Shown here: piece after piece, positions 41,159-49,480 of the stretch
Layout of the letters: each line of letters starts with the position of its first letter
Position numbering within the stretch: the first letter of the stretch is position 1
Source of the DNA: VRUE01 sp963819755
GTDB lineage: Bacteria; Actinomycetota; Thermoleophilia; Solirubrobacterales; 70-9
Reading direction: 5' to 3'
Assembly (NCBI GenBank): GCA_963819755.1
Contig: CAWFXB010000002.1
Location: 1,364,001 to 1,428,000 of the forward strand
DNA: 64,000 bases
Program-made: the position numbers and the translations under genes
The notes under the pieces: generated by a model
What the model was told of the DNA's origin: nothing
The model's database searches: none
The model's input: the letters and a program-made list of their open reading frames with translations, nothing else

Positions 41159-42528
41159 GCGCAGGGCGATCCCCGGCGCTGCCGCCCGGTCCACGTGCCC
41201 CGGCCGCGGTCAATATGGCCCGTCTCGTCCAGCGCCCACTGGAGTCCCTGATCGGCTGGCGCGAGCGCTACGGCGACGCCTACACCGTCCGGCTCCCCGT
41301 CTTTGGCACCGGCGTCTATGTCTCCGATCCAGACGCGATCCGCGAGATGCTCACCGGAGATCAGTCCGACCTACACGCCGGCGAGGCCAACGCGCCGCTC
41401 TCGCCGGTGCTCGGCGAGCGGTCGGTGCTGATCCTCGACGGGCGCGAGCACCTGCGCCAGCGCAAGCTGCTGCTGCCGCCCTTCCAGGGATCGGCGATCC
41501 AGAACTTCCGCGAGGTGATCCGCGAGGTCGCCGAGGCCGAGGTTGACCGCTGGAGGGAGGGTGAGCGCCTCGTCATGCGCGAGCGGATGCGGGCGCTGAC
41601 CTTCGAGGTGATCGTTCGAGCCGTCTTCGGCGTCGCCGAGCGCGAGCGGATCGAGCGACTGCGTACCACCCTGGTCTCCGTGATCGAGATGCAGATGATC
41701 TTCGTGATGCCCAACGTCCTGCGCCGCGATCTCGGGCGCTTCAGTCCGTGGGGTCAGTTCCAGCGACGTCTGAGGGCGGCCGACGCGATGATCTACGAGG
41801 AGATCGGTCGCCGCCGTGGGGAGGGCGACCTCGAGGATCGCACCGACGTCCTCTCGCTCCTGCTGCGCGCCCGGGACGAGGACGGCGGGGCGATGACCGA
41901 TGTCGAGCTGCGCGACGAGTTGATGACGATGCTGCTCGCGGGCCATGAGACGACCGCCACCGGTCTCGCCTTCGCCTTTGACCTGCTGATGCGCGAGCCT
42001 CGCGTGCTTTCTCGACTCCGCGACGAGCTGGACGGCGAGGACGACACCTACCTGGACGCCGTCGTCACAGAGTCGCTGCGGCTGCGGCCGGTGATCGACG
42101 CCAACGAGCGCACGCTGACCAAGCCGCGCACGATCTGCGGCTGGGATCTGCCCGCCGGCATCCGCGTCTATCCGGCGATCGTGGTCGTCCAGCTTCGCGA
42201 GGATCTCTATCCACGCCCACACGAGTTCCGCCCCGAGCGCTTCATCGAGGAAGAGGCGACCTCCTACTCCTGGCTGCCTTTCGGCGGCGGCATCCGCCGC
42301 TGCATCGGTGCTGCTCTGGCTCAGGCAGAGATGGCCGAGGTGATCCGCACCGTCGTCTCGCGCGTCGACCTCGAACCCGTGCGACCCGGCCGCGAACCTG
42401 TGGTCATGCGCGGCATCACCCTGGTTCCCCGCCACGGCACCCCGGTTCAAATCCGAATCTCCACGGGGAGCGTCGCGGCGGGGGATGAGGAAGGTTCGGG
42501 ACCGGTGGGGTCGAAGCTGACGCCATGA
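41155..42528 (+). CDS. Cytochrome P450
   Basis: 457 residues; ATG overlaps the M56 stop. Helix I motif is LLAGHETTATGLAFA, the ExxR motif is in ESLRLRPV, and the haem-binding loop is PFGGGIRRCIGAALA with the axial Cys. The N-terminus (PPGPRAPAAVNMARLVQRPLESLIGWRERYGD) is that of CYP110/CYP135-like bacterial P450s, which hydroxylate fatty acids, alkanes or terpenes. No ferredoxin or reductase gene is adjacent. It is coupled to the genes before and after it (ATGA junctions on both sides). Confidence 0.94.
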   Translation: MSAGRSPALPPGPRAPAAVNMARLVQRPLESLIGWRERYGDAYTVRLPVFGTGVYVSDPDAIREMLTGDQSDLHAGEANAPLSPVLGERSVLILDGREHLRQRKLLLPPFQGSAIQNFREVIREVAEAEVDRWREGERLVMRERMRALTFEVIVRAVFGVAERERIERLRTTLVSVIEMQMIFVMPNVLRRDLGRFSPWGQFQRRLRAADAMIYEEIGRRRGEGDLEDRTDVLSLLLRARDEDGGAMTDVELRDELMTMLLAGHETTATGLAFAFDLLMREPRVLSRLRDELDGEDDTYLDAVVTESLRLRPVIDANERTLTKPRTICGWDLPAGIRVYPAIVVVQLREDLYPRPHEFRPERFIEEEATSYSWLPFGGGIRRCIGAALAQAEMAEVIRTVVSRVDLEPVRPGREPVVMRGITLVPRHGTPVQIRISTGSVAAGDEEGSGPVGSKLTP

Positions 42529-43271
42529 ACAAAAAGCTCGATATCGGCGGCACGCTCAGCCAGGCCTTCTCCATCTACGGGTCGCAGGCGGGTGTTCTCC
42601 TGCCGGTGGCGTTCGGTCTCTTCCTGATCGTCGCCGTTATCAACGCGATCCTGGCCCACAGCCTGATCCTGATTCCGCTCGCGCTTGCGGTCAGCGTCGT
42701 CGCGGGCACGCTCTATCAGGGCATGGTCGTCGGACTGGTCAGCGACGTCCAGGACGGCCGCCGCGACTCCTCCGTCGAGGACCTCGTGCGCTCCACGGGC
42801 CCTGTGATCCTGCCGCTGATCGGCGCCGGCATTCTGGCTGGGCTCGGGATTGGGATCGGCTTCCTCCTCCTTATCGTCCCCGGCCTGATCCTGCTGACGA
42901 TCTGGTCGGTGATCGCGCCTGTGATCGTGGTCGAGCGCAGCGGAGCCATCGACGCCTTCGGCCGTTCGCGCCAGTTGGTCCGTGGCAACGGCTGGCAGGT
43001 CTTCGGCGTGATCGTCATCGTTTTCATCATCGTCGCCGTCGTCCAGGGCATCCTCGGAGCGATCGGCAGCGGGATCTCGGGCAGCATCGGGGTTCTGATC
43101 ATCTTCAACGTGATCAGCTCGACCGTGACGGCGCCGATCGTGGCGCTCGTCGCCGCGGTCATCTACTTCGGCCTGAGGGAGATCGAGCAGGGCGCCCAGC
43201 CCGCCGCGCCTCCTCCGCCGGCCGCCCCACCGCCGCCTCCTCCTCCGGCAGCGCCCGGCCCGGCCGTCTAG
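42525..43271 (+). CDS. Integral membrane protein with proline-rich tail
   Basis: 248 residues; ATG overlaps the P450 stop. Six hydrophobic segments and the phrase GFLLLIVPGLILLTIWSVIAPVIVVERSGAIDAFGRSRQLVRGNGWQVFGV match the YciC/glycerophosphodiesterase-membrane-domain family, whose role is unclear. The last 30 residues are almost only Pro and Ala, a likely flexible tail facing the cytoplasm or wall. Operon position after the P450 suggests a shared regulation by the BlaI/M56 pair. Confidence 0.82.
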   Translation: MNKKLDIGGTLSQAFSIYGSQAGVLLPVAFGLFLIVAVINAILAHSLILIPLALAVSVVAGTLYQGMVVGLVSDVQDGRRDSSVEDLVRSTGPVILPLIGAGILAGLGIGIGFLLLIVPGLILLTIWSVIAPVIVVERSGAIDAFGRSRQLVRGNGWQVFGVIVIVFIIVAVVQGILGAIGSGISGSIGVLIIFNVISSTVTAPIVALVAAVIYFGLREIEQGAQPAAPPPPAAPPPPPPPAAPGPAV

Positions 43272-43562
43272 CCGAGCTCGGCGGTTACCAGGCGCAGGCC
43301 GATGTCCAGCTGCGGCCGGTCCCAGATCGCCATCCAGAAGCCATCTGCGCATCGCCTCGGAATCGGCACCGGCTCGGCCGTCGCATCGGGGAACAGCGCG
43401 GTCACGTCGCGATCGGCGGGCTCGTAGGAGCCGGTGCCGGCACCGACGTTGAGCACGCTGCGTGCGTTTCCCAGAGCTGCTTCGATCCGCTCCGCGATCC
43501 GTGGCTCGGGCTGGTGCACGGCGCTAGCCGATCCCCATCCGGTCGTAGGCGGCCTCGGTCAC
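43268..43562 (-). pseudogene. Remnant of a SAM methyltransferase
   Basis: The GTG at 43562 overlaps the stop of the sigma factor gene. The first codons read VTEAAYDRMGIG and then hit a stop; in another frame the protein continues as HQPEPRIAERIEAALG...VLNVGAGTGSYEPADRDVTAL (SAM motif I). It then jumps directly to EPVPIPRRCADGFWMAIW, a segment that in this family lies more than 100 residues further on. Both a frame break near 43529 and a large internal deletion are evident. The gene was evidently the last member of the DGPF-sigma-methyltransferase operon. Confidence 0.65.
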
Positions 43563-44836
43563 GGGGCGACTATACGAGCCCGTTCGAGCAGCAGTTCGCG
43601 CTCGCGGGCGTTCTCGGTCATCGCCGCGGCGCGCTCGAATCCGTCTCTCGCCTCGGCGGGTCGACCGAGCTTGGCGAGCAGGTCAGCACGGACGCTGTGA
43701 AGCAGGTGATAGCCGTCGAGCGCGCCTGAGTCGCCCAGCGCGTCGACCAGCTCCAGGCCCGCCTCGGGCCCGAAGGCCATCCCGACCGCGACGGCGCGGT
43801 TCAGCTCGACGACGGGGGAGGGGGTGAGCTGGGCGAGCGCGTCGTAGAGGGCCGCGATCCGTGCCCACTCGGTTTCCTCGGCATGTCGCGCCCGCGCGTG
43901 GCACGCCGCGACCGCCGCCTGCACCGTGTAGGGGCCGAAGCTGCCGCGGCCGAGCTTTTCGGCCCGCTCCAGAGCGGCGAGGCCACGCCGCACCAGCAGC
44001 GGGTCCCAGCGCGCCCGGTCCTGATCGAGCAGCAGCACCGGCTCGCCGCCTGGGCCGATCCGCGCCCTCGCCCGCGAGGCCTGGATCTCCATCAGCGCGA
44101 CCAGGCCGTGCACCTCGGGCTGCTTCGGCGCGAGGCCGGCGAGGACCCGACCGAGGCGCAGCGCCTCCTCGCAGAGGTCGAGCCGCATCCAGCTCTCGCC
44201 GGCGGTCGCCGCGTAGCCCTCGTTGAAGACGAGGTAGATGACCTCCAGCACCGAGGGCAGCCGCTCGTCGAGCTCCGCGCCCTGAGGGACCTCGAACGGC
44301 GCGTGCGCCTCCTTCAGCGTGCGCTTCGCCCGCACGATCCGCTGCGCCACGGTCGACTCCGAGACGAGGAAGGCCCGCGCGATCTCCTCCGTCCCCAGGC
44401 CGCCCAGCAGGCGCAGGGTCAGCGCCACCCGCGACTCGGTCGAGAGCAGCGGGTGGCAGCAGGTGAAGATCAGGCCGAGCAGGTCGTCGCCCAGTCCGCC
44501 CACCGCCGCCTCGTGCTCGGCGGCGTCCATCGCCATCCGCATCCCCGCCTCGCGCGCCAGCTGCTCGCGGCGGTCCTCGAAGCGCCTGCCGCGCCGCGCC
44601 AGGTCGACCGCCCGGTTCTTCGCCGTGGCCGTGAGCCAGGCGCCCGGGTTCTCCGGAACGCCCGACTCGGGCCACCGCTCCAGCGCCGCCACCAGCGCGT
44701 CCTGCGCCAGGTCTTCGGCGAGGCCGACGTCGCCGCTCATCCTCGCCAGGCCGGCGATCAGCCGCGGCGACTCGATTCGCCAGACGGCCTCGATCGCTCG
44801 GCCGGCATCGGAACCCGTCTCGGGGCCGCGGCTCAC
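43559..44836 (-). CDS. ECF42-type RNA polymerase sigma factor
   Basis: 425 residues, twice the length of a usual ECF sigma. The N-terminal 180 residues are sigma region 2 (LAEDLAQDALVAALERWPESGVPENPGAWL) and region 4 (ALTLRLLGGLGTEEIARAFLVSESTVAQRIVRAKRTL). The C-terminal 240 residues are a TPR-like/DUF6596 extension (LEVIYLVFNEGYAAT..., LNRAVAVGMAFGPEAGL) known from the ECF42 group, where it replaces an anti-sigma partner. The start overlaps the end of the DGPF protein gene (ATGA), as is usual for this pair. Target promoters are unknown. Confidence 0.92.
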   Translation of the reverse strand: MSRGPETGSDAGRAIEAVWRIESPRLIAGLARMSGDVGLAEDLAQDALVAALERWPESGVPENPGAWLTATAKNRAVDLARRGRRFEDRREQLAREAGMRMAMDAAEHEAAVGGLGDDLLGLIFTCCHPLLSTESRVALTLRLLGGLGTEEIARAFLVSESTVAQRIVRAKRTLKEAHAPFEVPQGAELDERLPSVLEVIYLVFNEGYAATAGESWMRLDLCEEALRLGRVLAGLAPKQPEVHGLVALMEIQASRARARIGPGGEPVLLLDQDRARWDPLLVRRGLAALERAEKLGRGSFGPYTVQAAVAACHARARHAEETEWARIAALYDALAQLTPSPVVELNRAVAVGMAFGPEAGLELVDALGDSGALDGYHLLHSVRADLLAKLGRPAEARDGFERAAAMTENARERELLLERARIVAP

Positions 44837-45240
44837 GTCTGCTCGGGCGGCCTCTCCGAGAGCTGCCCGGCTGCCTGCACGTCCTCAGGAAAGTCCTCCA
44901 TCTCGTAGACGCGGCGCACCTCGATGAAGTCGCCGTCGGCGCCGGGACAGCGTGAGGCCCACTCGACCGCCTCCGCCTTCGAGGACGCCTGGATCAGCCA
45001 GTAGCCGCCGACGACCTCCTTGGCCTCGGCGAAGGGACCGTCGGTGACGGTCGGGGTGTCGCCGCTGAAGCGGACCCGGGCGCCGTCGACCGGCGGTCGC
45101 AGGCCGTCGAGCGAAAGCAGGATCCCCGCTTTGGTCAGTTCCTCGTTGTACCGGGTCATCGCCCCTACGTCCTCGGCGCTGGGCTCCCAGCTCTCCGCGT
45201 CGGTGTCGATCCCCGGGTACATCAGCATCATGAATCGCAT
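44833..45240 (-). CDS. YCII/DGPF-domain protein, sigma-factor partner
   Basis: 135 residues; the ATG of MRFMMLMYPG has AAGGAG upstream, so a longer upstream frame was not used. YCII-related fold with the signature VTDGPFAEAKEVVGGYWLIQASSKAEAVEWA. Such proteins are encoded next to ECF42 sigma factors; in several cases they are the main target of that sigma, and their enzymatic activity is unknown. It is translationally coupled to the sigma gene. Confidence 0.9.
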   Translation of the reverse strand: MRFMMLMYPGIDTDAESWEPSAEDVGAMTRYNEELTKAGILLSLDGLRPPVDGARVRFSGDTPTVTDGPFAEAKEVVGGYWLIQASSKAEAVEWASRCPGADGDFIEVRRVYEMEDFPEDVQAAGQLSERPPEQT

Positions 45241-45339
45241 CGTCGTCTCCTTGGGTTGTGAATTGCCTCTACCCCTACGACGAACGGCAAACGGCGAAAT
45301 CGACACGGCGGGGGAAATACGCCTGCGGACGGGACCCGA

Positions 45340-46095
45340 TCAGCGCCCGGGACCCGTCTCGCATTCGTGCGAGCGCCCCCAGCCGGGCAGGCCGTCGCAG
45401 GCGTCATAGCCGTCGCCGCCATAGAGCTGGTCGGCGCTGGGGCCGCCGTAGAGTTCGTCGTGACCGCCTTCGCCGTGGCAGCCGTCCTGGCCCGGTCCCA
45501 TCCGGCAGACGTCGTCGCCCGGCCCGCCCCAGCATCCGTCGCTGCCGGCGCCGGTCTGGCAGTAGTCGTTGCCGGCGTCGCCGACGCAATCGCTGTTCTG
45601 GTTGCCGGTGATGCAGATGTCGTCGCCGCCACCGCCGATGCAGCGGTTGCGCCGCGCCCCTTCCGAGTAGCAGGTGTCGGCCTCGCCATTGCCGATGAAT
45701 TTGTCGGAGCCGTCGCCGAGATGGACGGTCAGGGGGAGGGGCAGCTTGTCCTGCACTTCGACGAAATCGCCTGCCGGGCCCATGTCGAGTTCGACCCCGC
45801 CGGCCTCGGAAAGCCCGCAGACGGCAAGGTTGCGATGGTGCGTGAGGCGACACCCAGCCCCGGCTTTCGGGCCCATCCACCCGTGGACGACCAGGTCATC
45901 GCCGCGCATGCTCAACTCCAGGTGCGAGCCGGAGGCGGCTCCGTGCACGACGACCTGACCCTGCGGCGACGCGGACGCGCAGCCGAGAGTCAGCACCAGC
46001 GCAGCAGCCAGCGCGAGGATCGCTGTTCCCCTGGCAAAGATCGCGTAGACCTTAGAACACTGCGCTGATCCATTAATCGTTGCCCCGGAAGTCAC
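45340..46095 (-). CDS. Secreted cysteine-rich RTX-like (haemolysin-type) repeat protein
   Basis: 251 residues. A hydrophobic signal segment (TAILALAAALVLTLGCASA) could be a Sec or weak lipoprotein signal. After a beta-rich region, the C-terminal half carries nonapeptide repeats of the calcium-binding GGxGxD type: CIGGGGDDICITGNQNSDC, GDAGNDYCQTGAGSDGC, GGPGDDVCRMGPGQDGC, GEGGHDELYGG. Unlike normal RTX repeats, nearly every turn has a cysteine at a fixed place. The protein would fold outside the cell as a beta roll, perhaps cross-braced by disulfides. No catalytic or toxin domain is seen. It is divergent from the histidine kinase gene. Confidence 0.75.
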   Translation of the reverse strand: MTSGATINGSAQCSKVYAIFARGTAILALAAALVLTLGCASASPQGQVVVHGAASGSHLELSMRGDDLVVHGWMGPKAGAGCRLTHHRNLAVCGLSEAGGVELDMGPAGDFVEVQDKLPLPLTVHLGDGSDKFIGNGEADTCYSEGARRNRCIGGGGDDICITGNQNSDCVGDAGNDYCQTGAGSDGCWGGPGDDVCRMGPGQDGCHGEGGHDELYGGPSADQLYGGDGYDACDGLPGWGRSHECETGPGR

Positions 46096-46132
46096 TGCTT
46101 GTTTCTCGTCTCTTTGCGGTAATTTCTTAAGA

Positions 46133-47665
46133 GTGGACCGCGATGTTCTGGACGAGCATCGTCTTCGCCGGCTGATCGACGTCGGCAGGGGCTTGGTCGC
46201 CCAGCTCGACCTCGAAGCGGTACTGAGCGAGGTGGTCGAGGTGGGGCGCGAGCTGACCGGCGCGCGCTACGCCGCCCTCGGGATCCTCGACGAGGACGGG
46301 CGCGAGCGCTTCATTTACGGACACCCGCCGATGCACAGCTTCCTCGGCGTCTCGATCGTCGTGCGCGGACAGGCCTACGGCAAGCTCTACTTGAGCGAGA
46401 AGGAGGGGGGCGGAGACTTCGACGCCGCCGATGAGGAGGCGGCGACGATCCTCGCCGAATGGGCAGCGGTGGCGATCTTCAACATCCGCCTCTACGGCCA
46501 GTCCGAGGAGGAGCGAGGCGCCCTGGAGCGCGCCGTGCACGGGCTCGAGGCGACGACCGAGATCGCTCGTGCCGTCGGTGGCCAGACCGACCGCGCCCGC
46601 GTGTTGGAGACGATCGCGAAGCGGGCGCGTACGTTGGTCGGCGCTCGCTCGCTGCTCGTCTTGCTGCACGAAGGCAGCAGCAGCGAGGTGGTCGCAGCCG
46701 CCGGGGAGTGCGGCCCCGCTCCCGTCGGTCGCAAGGTATCGGTCGAGGCCAGGAACGCCGCGGAGGCGCTGGCAGCGGTACGGGACATCGGGATCGACGC
46801 GAACGCGGCGCTGCTCGCCCCCCTCGACTTCCGCGGCAGCACACTGGGCGCCATCGTCGCTTTGGACCGGCTCGAGGAGGGCCCCCGCTTCTACCCCGAA
46901 GACGAGCGCCTGCTCGCCGCCGCCGCAACCAGCGCGGCCGCGGCCGTCGCGACGGTCCAGTCTGTGACCGAGGAGCGCCTACGCCAGAGCCTGATGGCGG
47001 CGGAGCGGGAGCGAGCGCGCTGGGCGCGTGAGCTACACGACACCGTGCTACAGGGGATGGGGGCTCGCCGCTTGCTGCTCACCTCCGTGCTCAAGAGCGG
47101 CGATCCGGAGGGACTGAAGAGCGCGGTCGAAGAGGGTCTACGCGACGTCGGTCGCGACATCGACGAACTGCGCAGGCTGATCACCGAGCTGCGGCCCGCG
47201 ACGCTCGACCAGCTCGGCCTCGCCGCCGCCCTGGAGGATCTGGTCGAGCGGGTGCGCCACAGCGCCGGGGTCGAGCTGACGACCGACCTGCGGATCGACC
47301 CCGAGCGCCTCGACCCCGAGCTGGAAACGGTCGTCTACCGGCTCGTGCAGGAGGCCCTGACCAACATCGCCAAGCACGCCGCCGCACCCACTGCCGAGCT
47401 GCGGATTCGCGGTGAGGAGGGACGGCTCGACGTGCTCGTCGCCGACGACGGCCGGGGCTTCGACCCGACGCGCGAGTACAGCGGCTTTGGCCTGACCGGG
47501 ATGCGTGAGCGGGTCGCGCTGGCGGGTGGGGAACTGCGGATAGAGTCGGAGCCCGGGGCCGGCGCGAAGGTGATGGCATCGCTGCCGCTTGCCCCTGCGA
47601 CGAGCATCGATCCCGGGGCCGGAAACGATTCCGACGCTCAGAGCGAAGAAACCACCCCGATGTAG
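46133..47665 (+). CDS. GAF-domain sensor histidine kinase (DevS/NarX-like)
   Basis: 510 residues, GTG start. Two N-terminal GAF domains are followed by a HisKA_3 dimerisation/phosphoacceptor segment (RWARELHDTVLQGMGARRLLL, with the His in ELHDT). A HATPase_c domain ends the protein, with VQEALTNIAKHA, VADDGRGFDP and GFGLTGMRERVALAGG. The first GAF domain goes directly from GRERFI to YGHPPMHSFLGV, skipping about 45 residues that related DevS-type sensors have there, so the haem or ligand pocket may be altered. The likely response regulator is the NarL-type gene 1 kb downstream on the other strand. Confidence 0.9.
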   Translation: MDRDVLDEHRLRRLIDVGRGLVAQLDLEAVLSEVVEVGRELTGARYAALGILDEDGRERFIYGHPPMHSFLGVSIVVRGQAYGKLYLSEKEGGGDFDAADEEAATILAEWAAVAIFNIRLYGQSEEERGALERAVHGLEATTEIARAVGGQTDRARVLETIAKRARTLVGARSLLVLLHEGSSSEVVAAAGECGPAPVGRKVSVEARNAAEALAAVRDIGIDANAALLAPLDFRGSTLGAIVALDRLEEGPRFYPEDERLLAAAATSAAAAVATVQSVTEERLRQSLMAAERERARWARELHDTVLQGMGARRLLLTSVLKSGDPEGLKSAVEEGLRDVGRDIDELRRLITELRPATLDQLGLAAALEDLVERVRHSAGVELTTDLRIDPERLDPELETVVYRLVQEALTNIAKHAAAPTAELRIRGEEGRLDVLVADDGRGFDPTREYSGFGLTGMRERVALAGGELRIESEPGAGAKVMASLPLAPATSIDPGAGNDSDAQSEETTPM

Positions 47666-47732
47666 GGGGAGAACCAGATCGCGGTCGCCGCTTCTACCGC
47701 TATGCGGCAGAAAAGACGACCTCGCGTTCGAA

Positions 47733-48680
47733 GTGGACCTTGCTGAGCTCGCGAATCGCCAGCATGGCGTCGTGTCCATTCGCCAGTTGCTTGGCCCTCT
47801 CGGCTATTCGGCAAGCGCGATCTCCCGTGCCGTGTCCGTGGGCCGCCTGCACCGGCTCCATCGTGGCGTCTATGCCGTGGGCCACACGAACCTATCGGCC
47901 CAGGGTCACTACCTGGCGGCGGTCCTGGCGTGTGCGCCACACGCCCTTCTCAGCCATGTTTCGGCGGCCTGGCTCTGGGGGCTTCTCAAGCAACGCCCTG
48001 GCGTAATTCACATAACGGCGCCCACTCGCCGCCGGGCTAAGCCCCCTCTGAACGTTCATCACGCCCGCCTGTTTGATGAGGATCGCTCCCTTCTCGACGG
48101 TATTCCCACTACTGCTCTCCCGCGCACCTTGCTCGATCTGGCAGCAATGCTTCCGGCCGATCGTCTCCGGCGGGCTATCGAGCGCTCCGAAGAGCTGCGC
48201 CTGTTCGACCTCGGGCCGGTCGATTCGTTGCTCGATCGGGCAGGTGGGCACCCTGGCGCCGGGCGCCTGCGACGTGCCTTTGCGCTCTACCGTCCGCCGC
48301 CCTTCACCCGTTCCGGGCTCGAGCGGAGGTTCTTGGAGCTCGCAGAGAAGGCGCGCCTTCCGACCCCGTCGACTGGCTTCAACGAGCTCGGATACGAGCT
48401 GGACGTCTACTGGCAGGCTGAGCGCTTCGCGGTCGAACTCGATGTCTACGAGACTCACGGCAGTCGTGAGGCCTTCGAGAGCGACCGCCTACGACAGGAG
48501 AACTTGAAGCTGAGCGGCATCGAGATGATCCGCGTGACGGGACCGCGCCTCGATCGCGAACCTGAAGAGGTGATCGAGCGCGTAGTCCTACTGTTGGCGA
48601 GAAGGCGACGGGAGCTTAGCCTGGCCGGAGGCGTCGGCTCAGGTCTCGACGAGGCCTCGGGAGAGCGCGCTGCGGACTAG
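47733..48680 (+). CDS. AbiEi-like/DUF559 protein
   Basis: 315 residues from the only in-frame start codon (GTG) after the kinase stop. N-terminal winged-helix of the AbiEi_4 type (LAELANRQHGVVSIRQLLG...AVSVGRLHRLHRGVYAVGH), a middle region (LSHVSAAWLWGLL, PTTALPRTLLDLA), and a C-terminal DUF559/Vsr-like nuclease fold (FAVELDVYETHGSREAFESDRLRQENLKLSGIEMIRVT). This actinobacterial type is numerous and usually stands alone, without an AbiEii toxin. A nuclease role is inferred from the fold. Its last 42 bases overlap the convergent response regulator gene. Confidence 0.8.
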   Translation: MDLAELANRQHGVVSIRQLLGPLGYSASAISRAVSVGRLHRLHRGVYAVGHTNLSAQGHYLAAVLACAPHALLSHVSAAWLWGLLKQRPGVIHITAPTRRRAKPPLNVHHARLFDEDRSLLDGIPTTALPRTLLDLAAMLPADRLRRAIERSEELRLFDLGPVDSLLDRAGGHPGAGRLRRAFALYRPPPFTRSGLERRFLELAEKARLPTPSTGFNELGYELDVYWQAERFAVELDVYETHGSREAFESDRLRQENLKLSGIEMIRVTGPRLDREPEEVIERVVLLLARRRRELSLAGGVGSGLDEASGERAAD

Positions 48681-49268
48681 CTCGGCCCGGCTGCTCACCC
48701 CGAGCTTCTGCTGGATGTGGGCGCGGTGGGTCTCCACGGTGCGCACGCTGATGAAGAGCTTCTCGGCGATCTCGGCATTGGTGTGGCCGAGGGCGATCAG
48801 GCGCAGGACGTCGGTCTCGCGCTCGCTGAGGTCGCCGGCGACGCTTTCCGGTTCTGCGGCCAGCTTCGCCCCGAGCGCCGGCTGCAGGTAGGTCTCGCCG
48901 GCAGCGGCACTGCGCACCGCCTGCACGAGTTCGTCGTCGGCTGCCTCCTTGAGCACGTAGCCAAGCACTCCCTGCTGCAGCGCCTGCCGCGCGAAGGCGG
49001 GCTCTTTCTGCATCGTCAGGACGACGATCCTGGTCTGCGGCGAGGCCTCGCGCATCTCCCCGATCGCCTCCAGGCTGGGCCGTCCCGGCATGTTCAGGTC
49101 GAGGATCAGCACGTCCGGCTTGTGGCCGCGCAGGTAGCGGATCGCCCCCTCGGCGTCCTCTGCCTCGGCGACGACCTCGAAGTCCGATTCCTCCTCCAGC
49201 AGCACCCGCAGCGCCCGCCGCACGACCGTGTGGTCATCGGCCAGAACGATCGAAATCCCCTCCGCCAT
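48639..49268 (-). CDS. NarL/FixJ-family response regulator
   Basis: 209 residues. Receiver domain with acidic pair (VLADDHTVV), phospho-acceptor Asp in DVLILDLNMPG and Lys in GYVLKEAADDEL. The LuxR-type HTH is SERETDVLRLIALGHTNAEIAEKLFISVRTVETHRAHIQQKLG. It is a probable partner of the DevS-like kinase encoded at 46133. Stop codons of this gene and the DUF559 gene lie inside each other's coding sequence, a 42-base antisense overlap. Confidence 0.93.
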   Translation of the reverse strand: MAEGISIVLADDHTVVRRALRVLLEEESDFEVVAEAEDAEGAIRYLRGHKPDVLILDLNMPGRPSLEAIGEMREASPQTRIVVLTMQKEPAFARQALQQGVLGYVLKEAADDELVQAVRSAAAGETYLQPALGAKLAAEPESVAGDLSERETDVLRLIALGHTNAEIAEKLFISVRTVETHRAHIQQKLGVSSRAELVRSALSRGLVET

Positions 49269-49315
49269 CGCCCCTCGATCCTAGTCGCCAATTCGCCACA
49301 TACCACTCTCGTTCC

Positions 49316-49344
49316 TTGACAATTCCATACTCGTATGTTTATCT
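49316..49344 (+). promoter_or_regulatory. Strong sigma-70-type promoter of the giant secreted-protein operon
   Basis: TTGACA (49316-49321) is followed after exactly 17 bases by TTATCT (49339-49344). The spacer is AT-rich. The first gene's GTG lies 136 bases downstream, so the leader is long. Confidence 0.65.
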
Positions 49345-49480
49345 TGGCCACGTTGTTTGGGAACGCGATTGTTAGTTCAAGGAACTAGCTCGTTTGCCCA
49401 GGCACCACAGGACAGGGAAAACCGAGCCCAAGGGAGCCGCAAAGGGAAGCGGCAGGGACTCAGGACAAGGAGAGAGCTAC

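Noticed and set aside
43432..43445. 14-bp palindrome CGGTGCCGGCACCG
   Set aside because: It is the codon sequence of the glycine-rich SAM motif GAGTG in the methyltransferase remnant; no sign of a regulatory role.
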